Below, in pieces: positions 26,229 to 34,922 of a DNA stretch of 64,000 nucleotides. The stretch covers positions 1,364,001-1,428,000 of the forward strand of contig NZ_JAROCG010000001.1 in the NCBI RefSeq assembly GCF_030433645.1, in the 5' to 3' direction. The position numbers were made by a program, and so were the translations under genes. The notes beneath the pieces are model-generated. The model searched no databases. It was not told the origin of the DNA and saw only the letters and a list, made by a program, of their open reading frames with translations. Origin of the DNA: Arthrobacter burdickii. Its GTDB lineage: Bacteria; Actinomycetota; Actinomycetes; Actinomycetales; Micrococcaceae. Numbering within the stretch: position 1 is the first letter of the stretch; every line of letters begins with the position of its first letter.

Positions 26229-26854
26229 GGCGAGGGCCGACCGGCCCCAAGACGGCCGACCTGCATGAATTGCCACTGTTCGTGCACCAGCTGGCCGGGC
26301 TCCTCAGGGCGGGGCGGCCACCCCATGTCCTGTGGGCGGACCTCGAGGTCGTCTACGCAGACCGGCACAGCGCTTTCGGCGATGCGGCCCTACCGGTGAT
26401 CGCGACGGCATGCCGGGCGGCCGGCCTGGGCCTCAGCATCCCCGATGCCCTCCGTCAGGCTGCAGGGGGCTCCAGCGACACACGCCGCAGGGGCTGGAGC
26501 AGCACCCACGTCGACCACCTGTGGATTGACCTCGCGGGCTGCCTGGAGGCCGCGGAGCGCAGCGGGGCACCGCTGGCAGGGATCCTCGAGCACTACGCAG
26601 CCCAGCTCGACGCCCAGCTCGACGGGCTGTCCGCCCGGGACACTGCGCTCGCAGGACCCCGCGCAACGGTCGTCCTCCTCGCCTGGCTGCCGATCGTCGG
26701 CCTGGTCCTCGGCTTCGCCCTCGGCATCAACCCGTTCGAGGTGCTCATCGGCTCAGCCCTGGGACGGCTCGCCCTCCTGACGGGCGCAGTCCTGATGGTG
26801 GCATCACGTGGATGGTCCCGGCGCCTCGTGCAGCGCGCAGGAGGTGCGCCATGA
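26039..26854 (+). CDS. tadB: TadB-like type II secretion system F family membrane protein
   Basis: 271 residues. One N-terminal membrane segment (TVACLLACASVVLAL), a cytosolic helical domain with DLHELPLFVHQLAGLLRAG and LAGCLEAAERSGAPLAGIL, and two C-terminal membrane helices. Forms the inner-membrane platform with TadC. The ATG at 26039 lies 190 nt inside tadA, an unusually long overlap; a later start inside the first helix would remove the membrane segment, so the overlap seems real unless a frameshift is present. Its stop overlaps tadC (ATGA). Confidence 0.8.
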   Translation: MERLRPQGGLDRARPGTGTTVACLLACASVVLALPRTVPRSRRQQPGTVLIGASGVQGVGVRIGRGPTGPKTADLHELPLFVHQLAGLLRAGRPPHVLWADLEVVYADRHSAFGDAALPVIATACRAAGLGLSIPDALRQAAGGSSDTRRRGWSSTHVDHLWIDLAGCLEAAERSGAPLAGILEHYAAQLDAQLDGLSARDTALAGPRATVVLLAWLPIVGLVLGFALGINPFEVLIGSALGRLALLTGAVLMVASRGWSRRLVQRAGGAP

Positions 26855-27513
26855 TGGCCGGGCCGCTGGTCTCCCTGCTGCTGGCCGCTGCGGCCTTCAC
26901 GCTGATGGTCGGGTCGGGGCGGGTCAGGTCAAGGATCCCGCCACCCGCACGTCCGGGAGGACGACGGGGAATCGGGGACGCGCCGCTCATCCTCGACCTG
27001 CTGGCCGCCGTGTTGTCCTCGGGAGCTTCGGTCGAGAAGGCCCTGTTCCTCGTCGCGGAAACCTGCGAGCCCCGGATCCGTACGTCCCTGGTGCGGGTCC
27101 ACGCCGCCCGGGTCCTCGGCGCTTCGTGGGACGCCGCATGGGATGCCGCGTGGGACAGCGCAGGGGGATCCGCCGGCGGACCCGCGTGGCACCACGGGCT
27201 GAACGGTGGGAGCTCTTCCGCTGCCCCCAAGCAGCGGGCACACGGGCCCGGCCGGAGACGTGGAGCGCTGATTCAGGATGGCGTCGTTGAAGACGTCCGG
27301 CAGGGCCTTCGCTTCGCTACTTCCACGGGCGCGCCGTCCGCGGCGCTCCTGCACGCCCACGCGGCCCAGCTGCGACGACGGCACAACCGCGAGGTGGACA
27401 GGAAAGCCGCGGCACTGGGAGTGCAACTCGTCCTGCCCCTCGGCCTGTGTTCACTACCTGCCTTCATCTGCCTCGGAGTCGTGCCCGTCGTCCTGGGGCT
27501 CCTGCCCCTCTAG
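26851..27513 (+). CDS. tadC: TadC-like type II secretion system F family membrane protein
   Basis: 220 residues from an ATG with a perfect AGGAGGT five bases upstream, overlapping tadB by 4 nt. Layout: N-terminal membrane helix, PLILDLLAAVLSSGASVEKAL, then an insertion of about 45 low-complexity residues, then LRFATSTGAPSAALLHAHA and a C-terminal pair of helices ending VVPVVLGLLPL. The insertion begins with three WDAA-type repeats (27127-27162). The halves on each side match the usual F-domain helices. Confidence 0.8.
   Translation: MMAGPLVSLLLAAAAFTLMVGSGRVRSRIPPPARPGGRRGIGDAPLILDLLAAVLSSGASVEKALFLVAETCEPRIRTSLVRVHAARVLGASWDAAWDAAWDSAGGSAGGPAWHHGLNGGSSSAAPKQRAHGPGRRRGALIQDGVVEDVRQGLRFATSTGAPSAALLHAHAAQLRRRHNREVDRKAAALGVQLVLPLGLCSLPAFICLGVVPVVLGLLPL
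27127..27162 (+). repeat. Three 12-bp tandem repeats inside tadC
   Basis: TGGGACGCCGCA and two variants in tandem encode WDAAWDAAWDSA. In-frame 12-nt steps, so copy number can vary without a frameshift. Confidence 0.75.
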
Positions 27514-27644
27514 TCCCGCCAGGGGGTTATCCACTTAGCCCTTCGGGGAACCCGCCGGGCACTTCCGCCTCGCGAGAGTTGGTCCTGCGGCGACTGCCGC
27601 TCCCAGCACGGGGACCAACGCCCCCGCCGACAGAAGGAGTTCCA

Positions 27645-28052
27645 ATGTCATCGGAAACACACGCCAGGAGGCTGGATGGTTCCTCGTTCCGGGCGCCCGC
27701 GGAAGCCCGACATGACGGATCGTCCTGCACGATCAGCGAGCCCCCCGTTGACGCGGTCATCCCCGAGCCGATCCTCGGCCAGGGCGGCAGGGGGAGTTTC
27801 CCCGACCCGGAGCCCGCGGGCGATCGGGCTGCCCGTCGGGCTGATGCACGGCGGCGGCGGTCGAACGCACGGATCATCCGGCACCGCCAGGATGGCGTTC
27901 CCGGCGGGGAGGCAGGCATGGCGACCGCCGAGTATGCCATCGCCACGCTCGCCGCAGTCGCCTTTGCGGCATTGCTCGTCGCGGTGCTGTCCAGTGGCGA
28001 GGTCAAGGGCCTCCTGATGTCCCTGATCACGTCTGCGCTGAATTTCGGCTGA
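27645..28052 (+). CDS. Flp/Tad pilin-like protein with DUF4244-type C-terminus
   Basis: 135 residues from an ATG with AAGGAG five bases upstream. The C-terminal 44 residues are the pilin core: a prepilin cleavage site after Gly91, then MATAEYAIATLAAVAFAALL with Glu at mature position 5, a single hydrophobic helix and a short tail. The 91-residue leader is hydrophilic, Arg/Pro/Asp-rich and far longer than a normal Flp leader. A second ATG at 27918 has GGGGAGG upstream but would leave no leader Gly. Likely the major pilus subunit. The stop overlaps the next start (TGATG). Confidence 0.8.
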   Translation: MSSETHARRLDGSSFRAPAEARHDGSSCTISEPPVDAVIPEPILGQGGRGSFPDPEPAGDRAARRADARRRRSNARIIRHRQDGVPGGEAGMATAEYAIATLAAVAFAALLVAVLSSGEVKGLLMSLITSALNFG

Positions 28053-28522
28053 TGGGCGCGGACCGGGGCGGGCCGAAGCGGGGACAGACGAGAGGGAACG
28101 CGTGCGGTCACCCCGGCATCCCTTCCTGCGGTCTCGGCGGGACGCCTGCCGCCCGGGATCGTGGCATGGGACGCGCACACCCTGGTCAGCGTGGGTCGGT
28201 CACCGCCGAGGTAGCCGTCGTCCTTCCCGCCCTGGTCGTCCTGCTCGCTCTCCTGCTCGGTACCGCGCACGTCGGCACGGTCCAGCTGCAGTTGGAGGAA
28301 GCAGCACGGGCAGGAGCACGCGAGGCCATGCGGGGTGAGAGCAGCGCGTCCGTGGAACAGACGGTGCGGCGGCTTGCAGGGAGCAATGCGACCGCCTCCG
28401 TGGCGTTCGGCTCCGGCTGGACCACCGTGGAGGTGAGGGCGCGGGTCGAAGGGCCCGTCGTCGAACTGATGGGAATCGAGCTGACTGCGACGGCCTCGGG
28501 TAAGGAGGAGGACGGTGGGTAG
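28052..28522 (+). CDS. TadE-like minor pilin/pseudopilin
   Basis: 156 residues starting at an ATG that shares one base with the pilin stop. A basic leader leads to GQRGSVTAEVAVVLPALVVLLALLLG, the TadE-type pseudopilin helix with Glu at +5 after Gly (or equivalent). The rest is an extracellular domain with alternating strands. An internal ATG at 28166 (MGRAHPGQRGSVTAE) would give a leader of more ordinary length and is a reasonable alternative start. Confidence 0.75.
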   Translation: MGADRGGPKRGQTRGNACGHPGIPSCGLGGTPAARDRGMGRAHPGQRGSVTAEVAVVLPALVVLLALLLGTAHVGTVQLQLEEAARAGAREAMRGESSASVEQTVRRLAGSNATASVAFGSGWTTVEVRARVEGPVVELMGIELTATASGKEEDGG

Positions 28523-28931
28523 GTGCACGGCCGTGGGCAGCGCGGGGTCGCCCACCGACTCGGAGAGCGGAGCCGGGTCGCTCACCGATTCGGAGGGCGG
28601 GGCCGGGACGCTGCTGATGGCAGGCCTCGCCATGCTGGCACTGCTGCTGATTGCTTCCGCGGCCCTCCTGCTGCAGGCCGCGTCGGGCGCGTCGAAAGCG
28701 GCGACAGCAGCAGATCTCGCCGCACTGGCCGCAGCGGACGCTGCCCGGGGACTCACGGTCGGCGACCCGTGCTCCGTGGCCGGAACAGTTGCGGAACACC
28801 ACGGTGCAGCCGTGCAGGACTGCGTCATCGGTGAGACGGGTCCGGGAACTGCCCTGGTCCGCGTCTCCGTCAGCATTGCGGGCCTGCTTCCCGATGCGGT
28901 GGGTGCGGCGCGGGCTGGGCCTCCGCCCTGA
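28515..28931 (+). CDS. TadE/TadG-like protein of the helicase/secretion neighbourhood (Rv3654c-like)
   Basis: 138 residues from a GTG overlapping the TadE gene by 8 nt. Leader, then GGAGTLLMAGLAMLALLLIASAALLLQA, and a short extracellular part with DLAALAAADAARGL and two Cys residues (DPCSVAG, QDCVIG) that may form a disulfide. The leader contains a 30-bp in-frame tandem duplication. Last gene of the Tad operon; the helicase gene converges 58 nt further on. Confidence 0.75.
   Translation: MGRCTAVGSAGSPTDSESGAGSLTDSEGGAGTLLMAGLAMLALLLIASAALLLQAASGASKAATAADLAALAAADAARGLTVGDPCSVAGTVAEHHGAAVQDCVIGETGPGTALVRVSVSIAGLLPDAVGAARAGPPP
28548..28607 (+). repeat. 30-bp tandem duplication in the leader of the TadE/G-like gene
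   Basis: 28548-28577 and 28578-28607 match at 26 or so of 30 positions and encode two copies of SPTDSESGAG / SLTDSEGGAG. The second copy supplies the residues next to the presumed cleavage site. Confidence 0.75.
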
Positions 28932-28989
28932 CGTCGAGGACAGCGCGGCCTGGATGTCCTCCATGACGCGGCGTCCTGGTCCTGGCGGT

Positions 28990-31380
28990 CTAGGCTTTCC
29001 GGCCCAACGAGACGGCGGATCCGGGCGTGGATCCGGACGCCGGCTCGGCTCCGGTCGCCGTGTCGGCGGCCTGCTTCAGGATCAGTGAGAGGACCGCGAC
29101 GGCACCGCCCTTGCTGAGCGGGTTGTTGCGGTTGCCGCACTTCGGGGACTGGACGCAGGAGGGGCAGCCGGACTCGCACTCGCAGGCTTCGATCGCGTCG
29201 CGGGTCGCGGACAGCCAGGTCCGCGCCGCCTCGAAACCGCGCTCGGCGAAGCCTGCACCCCCCGGGTAGCCGTCGTACACGAAGATGGTCGGGAGCCCCG
29301 TGTCGGCGTGCAGGGCGGTGGATACCCCACCGATGTCCCACCGGTCGCTGGACGCCACCAGGGGCAGCAGTCCGATCGCGGCATGCTCCGCCGCATGGAG
29401 TGCTCCGGGAAGCTCCTCCGCGAGGATGCCTTCCGCCTCGAGGAGCTCCGGGCTGATCTCGAACCACACGCTCTTCGTGAAGAGATCCCGTGCCCCGAGC
29501 TCGAGCGGCTCCTCGCCCAGGACCTCGTTGGAGGAGAAAGCCTTGCGCTGGAAGGACACCACCTGGGTGGTGACCTTCACATCACCGAAGTTGGCGAGGA
29601 CACCGCCCCAGAGTCGGCTGACATCGCGTCCGATGACCTCGATCTGCGTGACGTCACGTGCCTGCGTGTAGTAGTCGGGATGGGCGCGGGAGACGACAGC
29701 ACAGTGGTCCTGCTCATTGAGCTCCTGCACCACGTAGGCGCGCCCCTGATGGACGTACACCGCGCCCGGATGTGCCTGGTAGTGGCTCTGGGGTGAGTCC
29801 ATCGTCCCGAGCAGCGCCCCGGAATCCGCCTCGACGATATTGATCGGGCCGCCCCCGTCGGCGCGCAGATTGACCATCGCGGCGGCGCTCTGCGGGTGTG
29901 TCCAGAACCATCCCGCGGGACGGCGCCGCAGGAAGCCCTGGTCGCACAGGGTGCCGAGCAGATCCTCCGAAGTGGCACCGAACAGGCCGAGGTCCCCGTC
30001 GGTGAGGGGCAGCTCGGCCGCGGCGGCGCACAGGTGCGGACCGAGGACATAGGGATTGGAGGGGTCGAACACGGTCGCCTCGACGGCGAGGTCGAAGACC
30101 GCCTCGGGATGGTGCACCAGGTAGGTGTCCAGCGGGTCGTCGCTGGCGACGAACGCCGCGATGGCGTCCTGTCCTGACCGTCCGGCGCGGCCGATCTGCT
30201 GCATGAGGGAAGCCCTCGTCCCGGGCCAGCCGGCCACCAGGACGGCATCGAGGCCGGAGATGTCGATGCCGAGTTCCAGCGCCGACGTGCTGGCGACACC
30301 CAGCAGTTCCCCGCTCCGCAGCGCGGATTCGAGCGCCCTGCGTTCCTCCGGCAGGTATCCGGACCGGTAGGCCGCGATGCGGTGCGGGAGGCTCGGATGT
30401 ACATCCTCGAGCATCCTGCGGGACGTCTGGGCAATGCTCTCGGCGCCGCGTCTCGACTTGATGAACGCGATGGTCCTCACCTGGGAGGACACGAGGTTCG
30501 CGAGGAGGTCGGATGTCTCGGCAATGACGGTCCGCCGGGTGGGAGCGCCGTTCTCGCCCTTCATGCCCGTGAGCTGGGGTTCCCAGAACGCGACCGTCGT
30601 CGAGCCGTGCGGCGAGCTGTCCTCGGCGACGGCGGCCACCGGGGCGCCGATCAGCCGTCCGAAGGATGCGGCGGGCTCGGCCGACGTCGCCGAAGCCCCG
30701 ATGAACACGGGGTTCGCGCCGTAGCTCGCGCAGATCCGCCGCAACCGTCGAAGGAGATTCGCGACGTGGGACCCGAACACCCCCCGGTAGCTATGGGCTT
30801 CGTCGATGATCACGTACTTGAGGCGACGGAAGAAGCGGGCCCACCAGGTGTGGTGGGGCAGGATGCCGTAGTGCAGCATGTCCGGGTTCGCGAGGACCAG
30901 GTTCGCATGGTCGCGGATCCAGCGGCGCGCGCCGGACTCCGTGTCGCCGTCGTACGTCTCGGCCCGGACCGTGGGCAGTTTCAGTGCGTTGATGGCGGAC
31001 AGCTGGTCCGCGGCCAGGGCCTTGGTGGGCGCGAGGTAGAGGGCCACGGACCCGTTCGGTGCGAGGGTCGCGCGATTTCCGAGTTCGCTGCGGTGGATCT
31101 CGTCGAGGACCGGCAGCTGGTAGCAGAGGGACTTCCCCGAGGCGGTGCCCGTCGCGATGATCGTGTGCGCCCCGTCGTGGGCGGACGTGGCACCTTCCAC
31201 CTGGTGCCGCCACGGTTCGACCACCCCGCGCGTCCGGAACGCCTCGACGACGTCCTGGTGCGCCCACGCGGGCCAGGGGGCGTGCTCGGCCTCTCGGGCC
31301 GGGATCTCGCGGACATGCAGTAGCTGCTCAGGGTCGGGTCCACCTCCGAGCAGCGGGATCAGGGAGTTCTGCGCAGCCAC
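28990..31380 (-). CDS. DEAH-box helicase with DUF1998, MrfA/YprA-like (helicase/secretion neighbourhood)
   Basis: 796 residues from a GTG with GGGA upstream. Superfamily 2 motifs: ATGTASGKSLCYQLP (Walker A), IIDEAHSYRG (DEAH), GASATSAEP, and the second RecA domain ending QQIGRAGRSGQDA. The C-terminal DUF1998 region has a cysteine cluster CECESGCPSCVQSPKCGN for metal binding. B. subtilis MrfA of this family acts in mitomycin lesion repair. In actinobacteria it is regularly found next to Tad genes, which gave the neighbourhood its name. Convergent with the pilus operon here. Confidence 0.9.
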   Translation of the reverse strand: MAAQNSLIPLLGGGPDPEQLLHVREIPAREAEHAPWPAWAHQDVVEAFRTRGVVEPWRHQVEGATSAHDGAHTIIATGTASGKSLCYQLPVLDEIHRSELGNRATLAPNGSVALYLAPTKALAADQLSAINALKLPTVRAETYDGDTESGARRWIRDHANLVLANPDMLHYGILPHHTWWARFFRRLKYVIIDEAHSYRGVFGSHVANLLRRLRRICASYGANPVFIGASATSAEPAASFGRLIGAPVAAVAEDSSPHGSTTVAFWEPQLTGMKGENGAPTRRTVIAETSDLLANLVSSQVRTIAFIKSRRGAESIAQTSRRMLEDVHPSLPHRIAAYRSGYLPEERRALESALRSGELLGVASTSALELGIDISGLDAVLVAGWPGTRASLMQQIGRAGRSGQDAIAAFVASDDPLDTYLVHHPEAVFDLAVEATVFDPSNPYVLGPHLCAAAAELPLTDGDLGLFGATSEDLLGTLCDQGFLRRRPAGWFWTHPQSAAAMVNLRADGGGPINIVEADSGALLGTMDSPQSHYQAHPGAVYVHQGRAYVVQELNEQDHCAVVSRAHPDYYTQARDVTQIEVIGRDVSRLWGGVLANFGDVKVTTQVVSFQRKAFSSNEVLGEEPLELGARDLFTKSVWFEISPELLEAEGILAEELPGALHAAEHAAIGLLPLVASSDRWDIGGVSTALHADTGLPTIFVYDGYPGGAGFAERGFEAARTWLSATRDAIEACECESGCPSCVQSPKCGNRNNPLSKGGAVAVLSLILKQAADTATGAEPASGSTPGSAVSLGRKA

Positions 31381-31428
31381 GCCGCAATTGTCCCATCGGG
31401 AATCCCGCACGCACGGCGCAAAGGCTCC

Positions 31429-32079
31429 TTATCCTCTGATGACGAACACGTCGGCGAGATTTTGCCACCCGAGGAACGCGTACAGGGCGCGGCCGTCCGC
31501 CGAGGCCATGAGCAGGCCGGTGGTGATGTCGTCCTCCAGGACCGCGGCGGTCAGGGCACGCATGACGTAGCTGCCGAGCCCCCGCCGCCGGTAGCCCTCC
31601 TCCGTGACGATGCGATCGTAGACCGCGTAATCGCCCACCACGGAGACCGATCCCCGGGCTGCAAGCTCCCCTCCGGCATGGACCGTCACGCTGCGGCAGG
31701 CACCCTCGCTGGAACGCTCGAGTGTGAAGTCGTCACTCGGCACCCGCGGGTCCTCGACGTCCTGGCCCCGCATGTCGACGCTCATCAGGGACTGCTGCCG
31801 GTCCGTCACGTGCACGTGCAGCGGCCGAGCCGCGTCGATGAGCTCCTGCATCCGGTTGGTGACGACCGTCAGCACCCGTCCCGGATCCTGCCGGGTCTCG
31901 GACGCCAGCTCGAGGAACCGTTCGGTGGTGGGTTCGAAGAGGAAGTGCTCCGTCTGGTTCTGCTGGTCCGTCAGCAGGACGGAGGTACTGCGCCCGTCCC
32001 TGTGCGGTTCGTATCCCCGGCACGCGGACCATCCGTCGATCCAGGTCTGGAGGAGCTCGTCGTCTGCGTGTGCGCCCAT
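31429..32079 (-). CDS. GNAT family N-acetyltransferase
   Basis: 216 residues from ATG 32079; the upstream frame is open but has no start signals. The C-terminal half has the acetyl-CoA-binding pattern: AVYDRIVTEEGYRRRGLGSYVMRAL (Q/R-X-X-G-X-G/A as RRRGLG), followed by YAFLGWQNLADVFVIRG. The N-terminal half is unlike standard GNATs. Substrate unknown. It is divergent from trhO. Confidence 0.75.
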   Translation of the reverse strand: MGAHADDELLQTWIDGWSACRGYEPHRDGRSTSVLLTDQQNQTEHFLFEPTTERFLELASETRQDPGRVLTVVTNRMQELIDAARPLHVHVTDRQQSLMSVDMRGQDVEDPRVPSDDFTLERSSEGACRSVTVHAGGELAARGSVSVVGDYAVYDRIVTEEGYRRRGLGSYVMRALTAAVLEDDITTGLLMASADGRALYAFLGWQNLADVFVIRG

Positions 32080-32155
32080 GTGCTGAACGATAGTTCTCGG
32101 GGACCGCGAATCACAGGGAGTGCAGCAGCGGAGGCGACCGTTTGAAGCCGCAAAG

Positions 32156-32161
32156 TAGGCT
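32156..32161 (+). promoter_or_regulatory. Candidate leaderless -10 of trhO
   Basis: TAGGCT ends 7 nt before the GTG at 32169, and no ribosome site is present. Confidence 0.4.
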
Positions 32162-32168
32162 TTAAGTC

Positions 32169-33095
32169 GTGTCGATGAACCGTATTGCCCTTTATTACGC
32201 CTTTTCACCCTTGCCCGATCCTGAAGCAATCCGTCTGTGGCAGCGCGCACTCTGCGAGAAGTGGGGACTGCGCGGGAGGATCCTCATCTCCAAGGACGGC
32301 ATCAACGGAACGGTCGGTGGCGAGATCGGCGCGGTGAAGCAGTACGCGAAGACCACGCGGGAGTACCCGGCCTTCCGGGGCATGGAGATCAAGTGGTCCG
32401 ACGGCGGTGCGGACGACTTCCCGAGGCTGAGCGTCAAGGTGCGGGACGAGATCGTCTCCTTCGGCGCCCCGGGTGAGCTGAAGGTCGACGGGAACGGCGT
32501 CGTGGGCGGCGGCACGCACCTCGCACCCGAAGAGCTGCATGCGCTGGTCGACGCCAAGCGTGCGGAGGGGGAGGAGGTCGTCTTCTTCGATGGCAGGAAC
32601 GCGCTCGAGGCGCAGATCGGCCGCTTCAAGGGTGCTGTGGTCCCCGACGTGCGGACCACGCACGACTTCGTCCGTGAACTGGACTCCGGCAAGTACGACG
32701 AGCTCAAGGACAAGCCTGTCGTGACCTACTGCACGGGCGGCATCCGCTGCGAGGTGCTCTCCAGCCTCATGGTCAACCGCGGCTTCCAGGAGGTCTACCA
32801 GCTCGACGGCGGCATCGTGCGCTACGGCGAGAAGTACCGCGACGGCGGACTGTGGGAGGGCTCGCTCTACGTCTTCGACAAGCGCATGCACCTCGAATTC
32901 AGCGACGACGCCGTGACGATCGGCAAGTGCGTGCGCTGCGAGTCACCCACGAACAAGTTCGAGAACTGCTCCAACCCGTCCTGCCGCAACCTGACCCTGT
33001 ACTGCGCCGGGTGCGCGGCGGACCCCGCCACCCTGCGCTGCCCGCAGGGGTGCGAGTCCGACGAGGCCGAGGCGACGGCAGCAGGGGCTGCCTGA
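32169..33095 (+). CDS. trhO: tRNA uridine(34) hydroxylase / rhodanese-domain protein
   Basis: 308 residues. TrhO (YceA) forms 5-hydroxyuridine at tRNA position 34 using oxygen. Order: N-terminal UPF0176 domain ([22 protein letters not shown]), rhodanese domain with active Cys188 in [10 protein letters not shown], and a C-terminal region with Cys pairs ([23 protein letters not shown]) that may bind zinc. GTG 32169 or ATG 32175 can serve as start. The following methyltransferase gene overlaps its stop (TGATG), so an operon is likely. Confidence 0.88.
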   Translation: MSMNRIALYYAFSPLPDPEAIRLWQRALCEKWGLRGRILISKDGINGTVGGEIGAVKQYAKTTREYPAFRGMEIKWSDGGADDFPRLSVKVRDEIVSFGAPGELKVDGNGVVGGGTHLAPEELHALVDAKRAEGEEVVFFDGRNALEAQIGRFKGAVVPDVRTTHDFVRELDSGKYDELKDKPVVTYCTGGIRCEVLSSLMVNRGFQEVYQLDGGIVRYGEKYRDGGLWEGSLYVFDKRMHLEFSDDAVTIGKCVRCESPTNKFENCSNPSCRNLTLYCAGCAADPATLRCPQGCESDEAEATAAGAA

Positions 33096-34798
33096 TGCCG
33101 GTCACCGAGGGTGCCGGCCGGCAGGAGTTCGACGACGACGTCCCGTCCGCGCCGTCGAGCACCGACCTGCCCGCGCTCGAGGCGCTCGCCGGGGACCTGG
33201 CTGCCCTCGACTACACCGTCGACGGCGTCGAAGCCCTTCTCGGGGTTGCCGCATACTCCGCCCTCGGCCGGGGACAGCTGGTTCCGGCGCTTCTCGAATG
33301 CCGGCGCCTCCTCCGTGGAGGCGGCAGTGCGCAGGTCATCCCGGTGCTGCTGTGGCTCCTCGGGGAGACCGTCCCGGAAGAGGGTCTCCACGCCGCTTTC
33401 CCCGGCATCGGCGTACCCGGCCTCGAACGGCTGAGGCTCATCGAGAGGACCGGACCGGAAGGCGGTGCCGCGGAAGGCGCCACGGGAGCCGGGGCCGGAG
33501 ATGCCGCGGAGGGTGCCGCCGGCAGTGGTGCGGGAGCGGCCCCGGCGCGCTGGCGCGCCGCCGTCGAGCTGCGTCCGTACGGCTCGGACGTCGGAGGCAA
33601 CCTGTGGGTGGCGAGCGACCTCGGGGCCGAACAGCGCCCCGGACCCCTGCGTCACGACCACGTCCTGGGCATCGGAGGGGCTTCGCTGACCCTTGCCCAG
33701 ACCGTTCTGCGGACGCCGGTGGACCGCGCCCTGGACCTGGGAACAGGGTGTGGCATCCAGGCCTTCCACCTCCTGGCGCATGCCCGCCACGTGACTGCGA
33801 CGGACATCTCCGACCGCGCCCTCGCTTTCGCGCGGTTCAACCTCCTGCTCAACGCACCGGCACTGGACCTCGACGCCCAGCGGCTCGGGAACCGGGTTCT
33901 CCTCCGCCGGGGCAGCCTGCTCGCGCCGGTCGGGGGGGAGCACTTCGACCTGGTGGTCTCCAATCCGCCGTTCGTGATCACGCCGCGCACGGGGGAGGAG
34001 GGCTATACCTACCGTGACGGGGGACTGGCAGGGGATGCCATCGTCGAGACACTGGTCCGGGACCTGCCCGGGATCCTCGCACCGGGCGGCGCCGCGCAGC
34101 TGCTCGGCAATTGGGAGATCACCGAGGGTACGGCCTGGGACCGCCGCATCCGGAGCTTCGTCCCTCCCGGCGTGGACGCCTGGATCATCCAGCGCGAGCA
34201 GCTGACGCCGGTGCAGTACGCCGAGACGTGGCTGCGCGACGCCGCCGAGAACCGCGACCGCAGCGCCTACCTGGACGGCTTCGCCGCCTACCTGGCGGAC
34301 TTCGCCTCGCGGAACGTCGAGGCGATCGGCTTCGGTTCGGTGTGGCTCCGCAGGCCGGGAACGCCCAGCAACCTCGTCCGGGTGACGCTCGAGGAGATCA
34401 CCCACGACATCGAGCAGCCCGTGGGCCCGCACCTGGCCGCCGCCATAGGCCGCAACGACTGGCTGGCGGCCCACACCGAGCAGGCCGCCTCGGGCATCGG
34501 CATCGCCGACGAGTTCCTGCTCGTCGCCGACGACGTCACCGAGGAACGCCACCAGCGGCCCGGGGCCGAGCACCCCGGGGTCATCCTGCTGCGGCAGGGG
34601 GCCGGCCTCCGGCGCACCACGCTCCTGAGCACCGAGCTCGCCGGATTCGTCTCCGCGTGCGACGGCGACCTCACCGCGGGGCAGATCGCAGGCGCCCTCG
34701 CCATGCTGCTGGAGAGGCCCGATGCGGCCTTCACCTCCGCGCTGCTGGTCGACGTCGAGCAGCTCATCCGGGAGGGCTTCCTGATTCCTGCCCCCTGA
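33095..34798 (+). CDS. Class I SAM-dependent methyltransferase, large, HemK-like core
   Basis: 567 residues. Residues 1-200 are an actinobacterial N-terminal domain with no recognised activity and a Gly/Ala-rich insertion. The core shows ALDLGTGCGIQAFHLL (SAM-binding motif I), TATDISDRAL and FDLVVSNPPFVITP: the NPPF motif implies methylation of a planar amide or amine, as in PrmC or rRNA N6/N2 enzymes. The C-terminal 180 residues are a further family-specific domain. Substrate not determined; release factor or rRNA are candidates. Confidence 0.82.
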   Translation: MPVTEGAGRQEFDDDVPSAPSSTDLPALEALAGDLAALDYTVDGVEALLGVAAYSALGRGQLVPALLECRRLLRGGGSAQVIPVLLWLLGETVPEEGLHAAFPGIGVPGLERLRLIERTGPEGGAAEGATGAGAGDAAEGAAGSGAGAAPARWRAAVELRPYGSDVGGNLWVASDLGAEQRPGPLRHDHVLGIGGASLTLAQTVLRTPVDRALDLGTGCGIQAFHLLAHARHVTATDISDRALAFARFNLLLNAPALDLDAQRLGNRVLLRRGSLLAPVGGEHFDLVVSNPPFVITPRTGEEGYTYRDGGLAGDAIVETLVRDLPGILAPGGAAQLLGNWEITEGTAWDRRIRSFVPPGVDAWIIQREQLTPVQYAETWLRDAAENRDRSAYLDGFAAYLADFASRNVEAIGFGSVWLRRPGTPSNLVRVTLEEITHDIEQPVGPHLAAAIGRNDWLAAHTEQAASGIGIADEFLLVADDVTEERHQRPGAEHPGVILLRQGAGLRRTTLLSTELAGFVSACDGDLTAGQIAGALAMLLERPDAAFTSALLVDVEQLIREGFLIPAP

Positions 34799-34922
34799 AA
34801 CCAGCGGTTACCCTTGTGCAGGTACGCATGACGCATACTGTCAGGTGAAGGCCCAGCAGCGGGATCCGGACCGGATATCCGCGTTACTGCTGCGGCATCG
34901 CACCCGCTTATATAGGAGAGAA

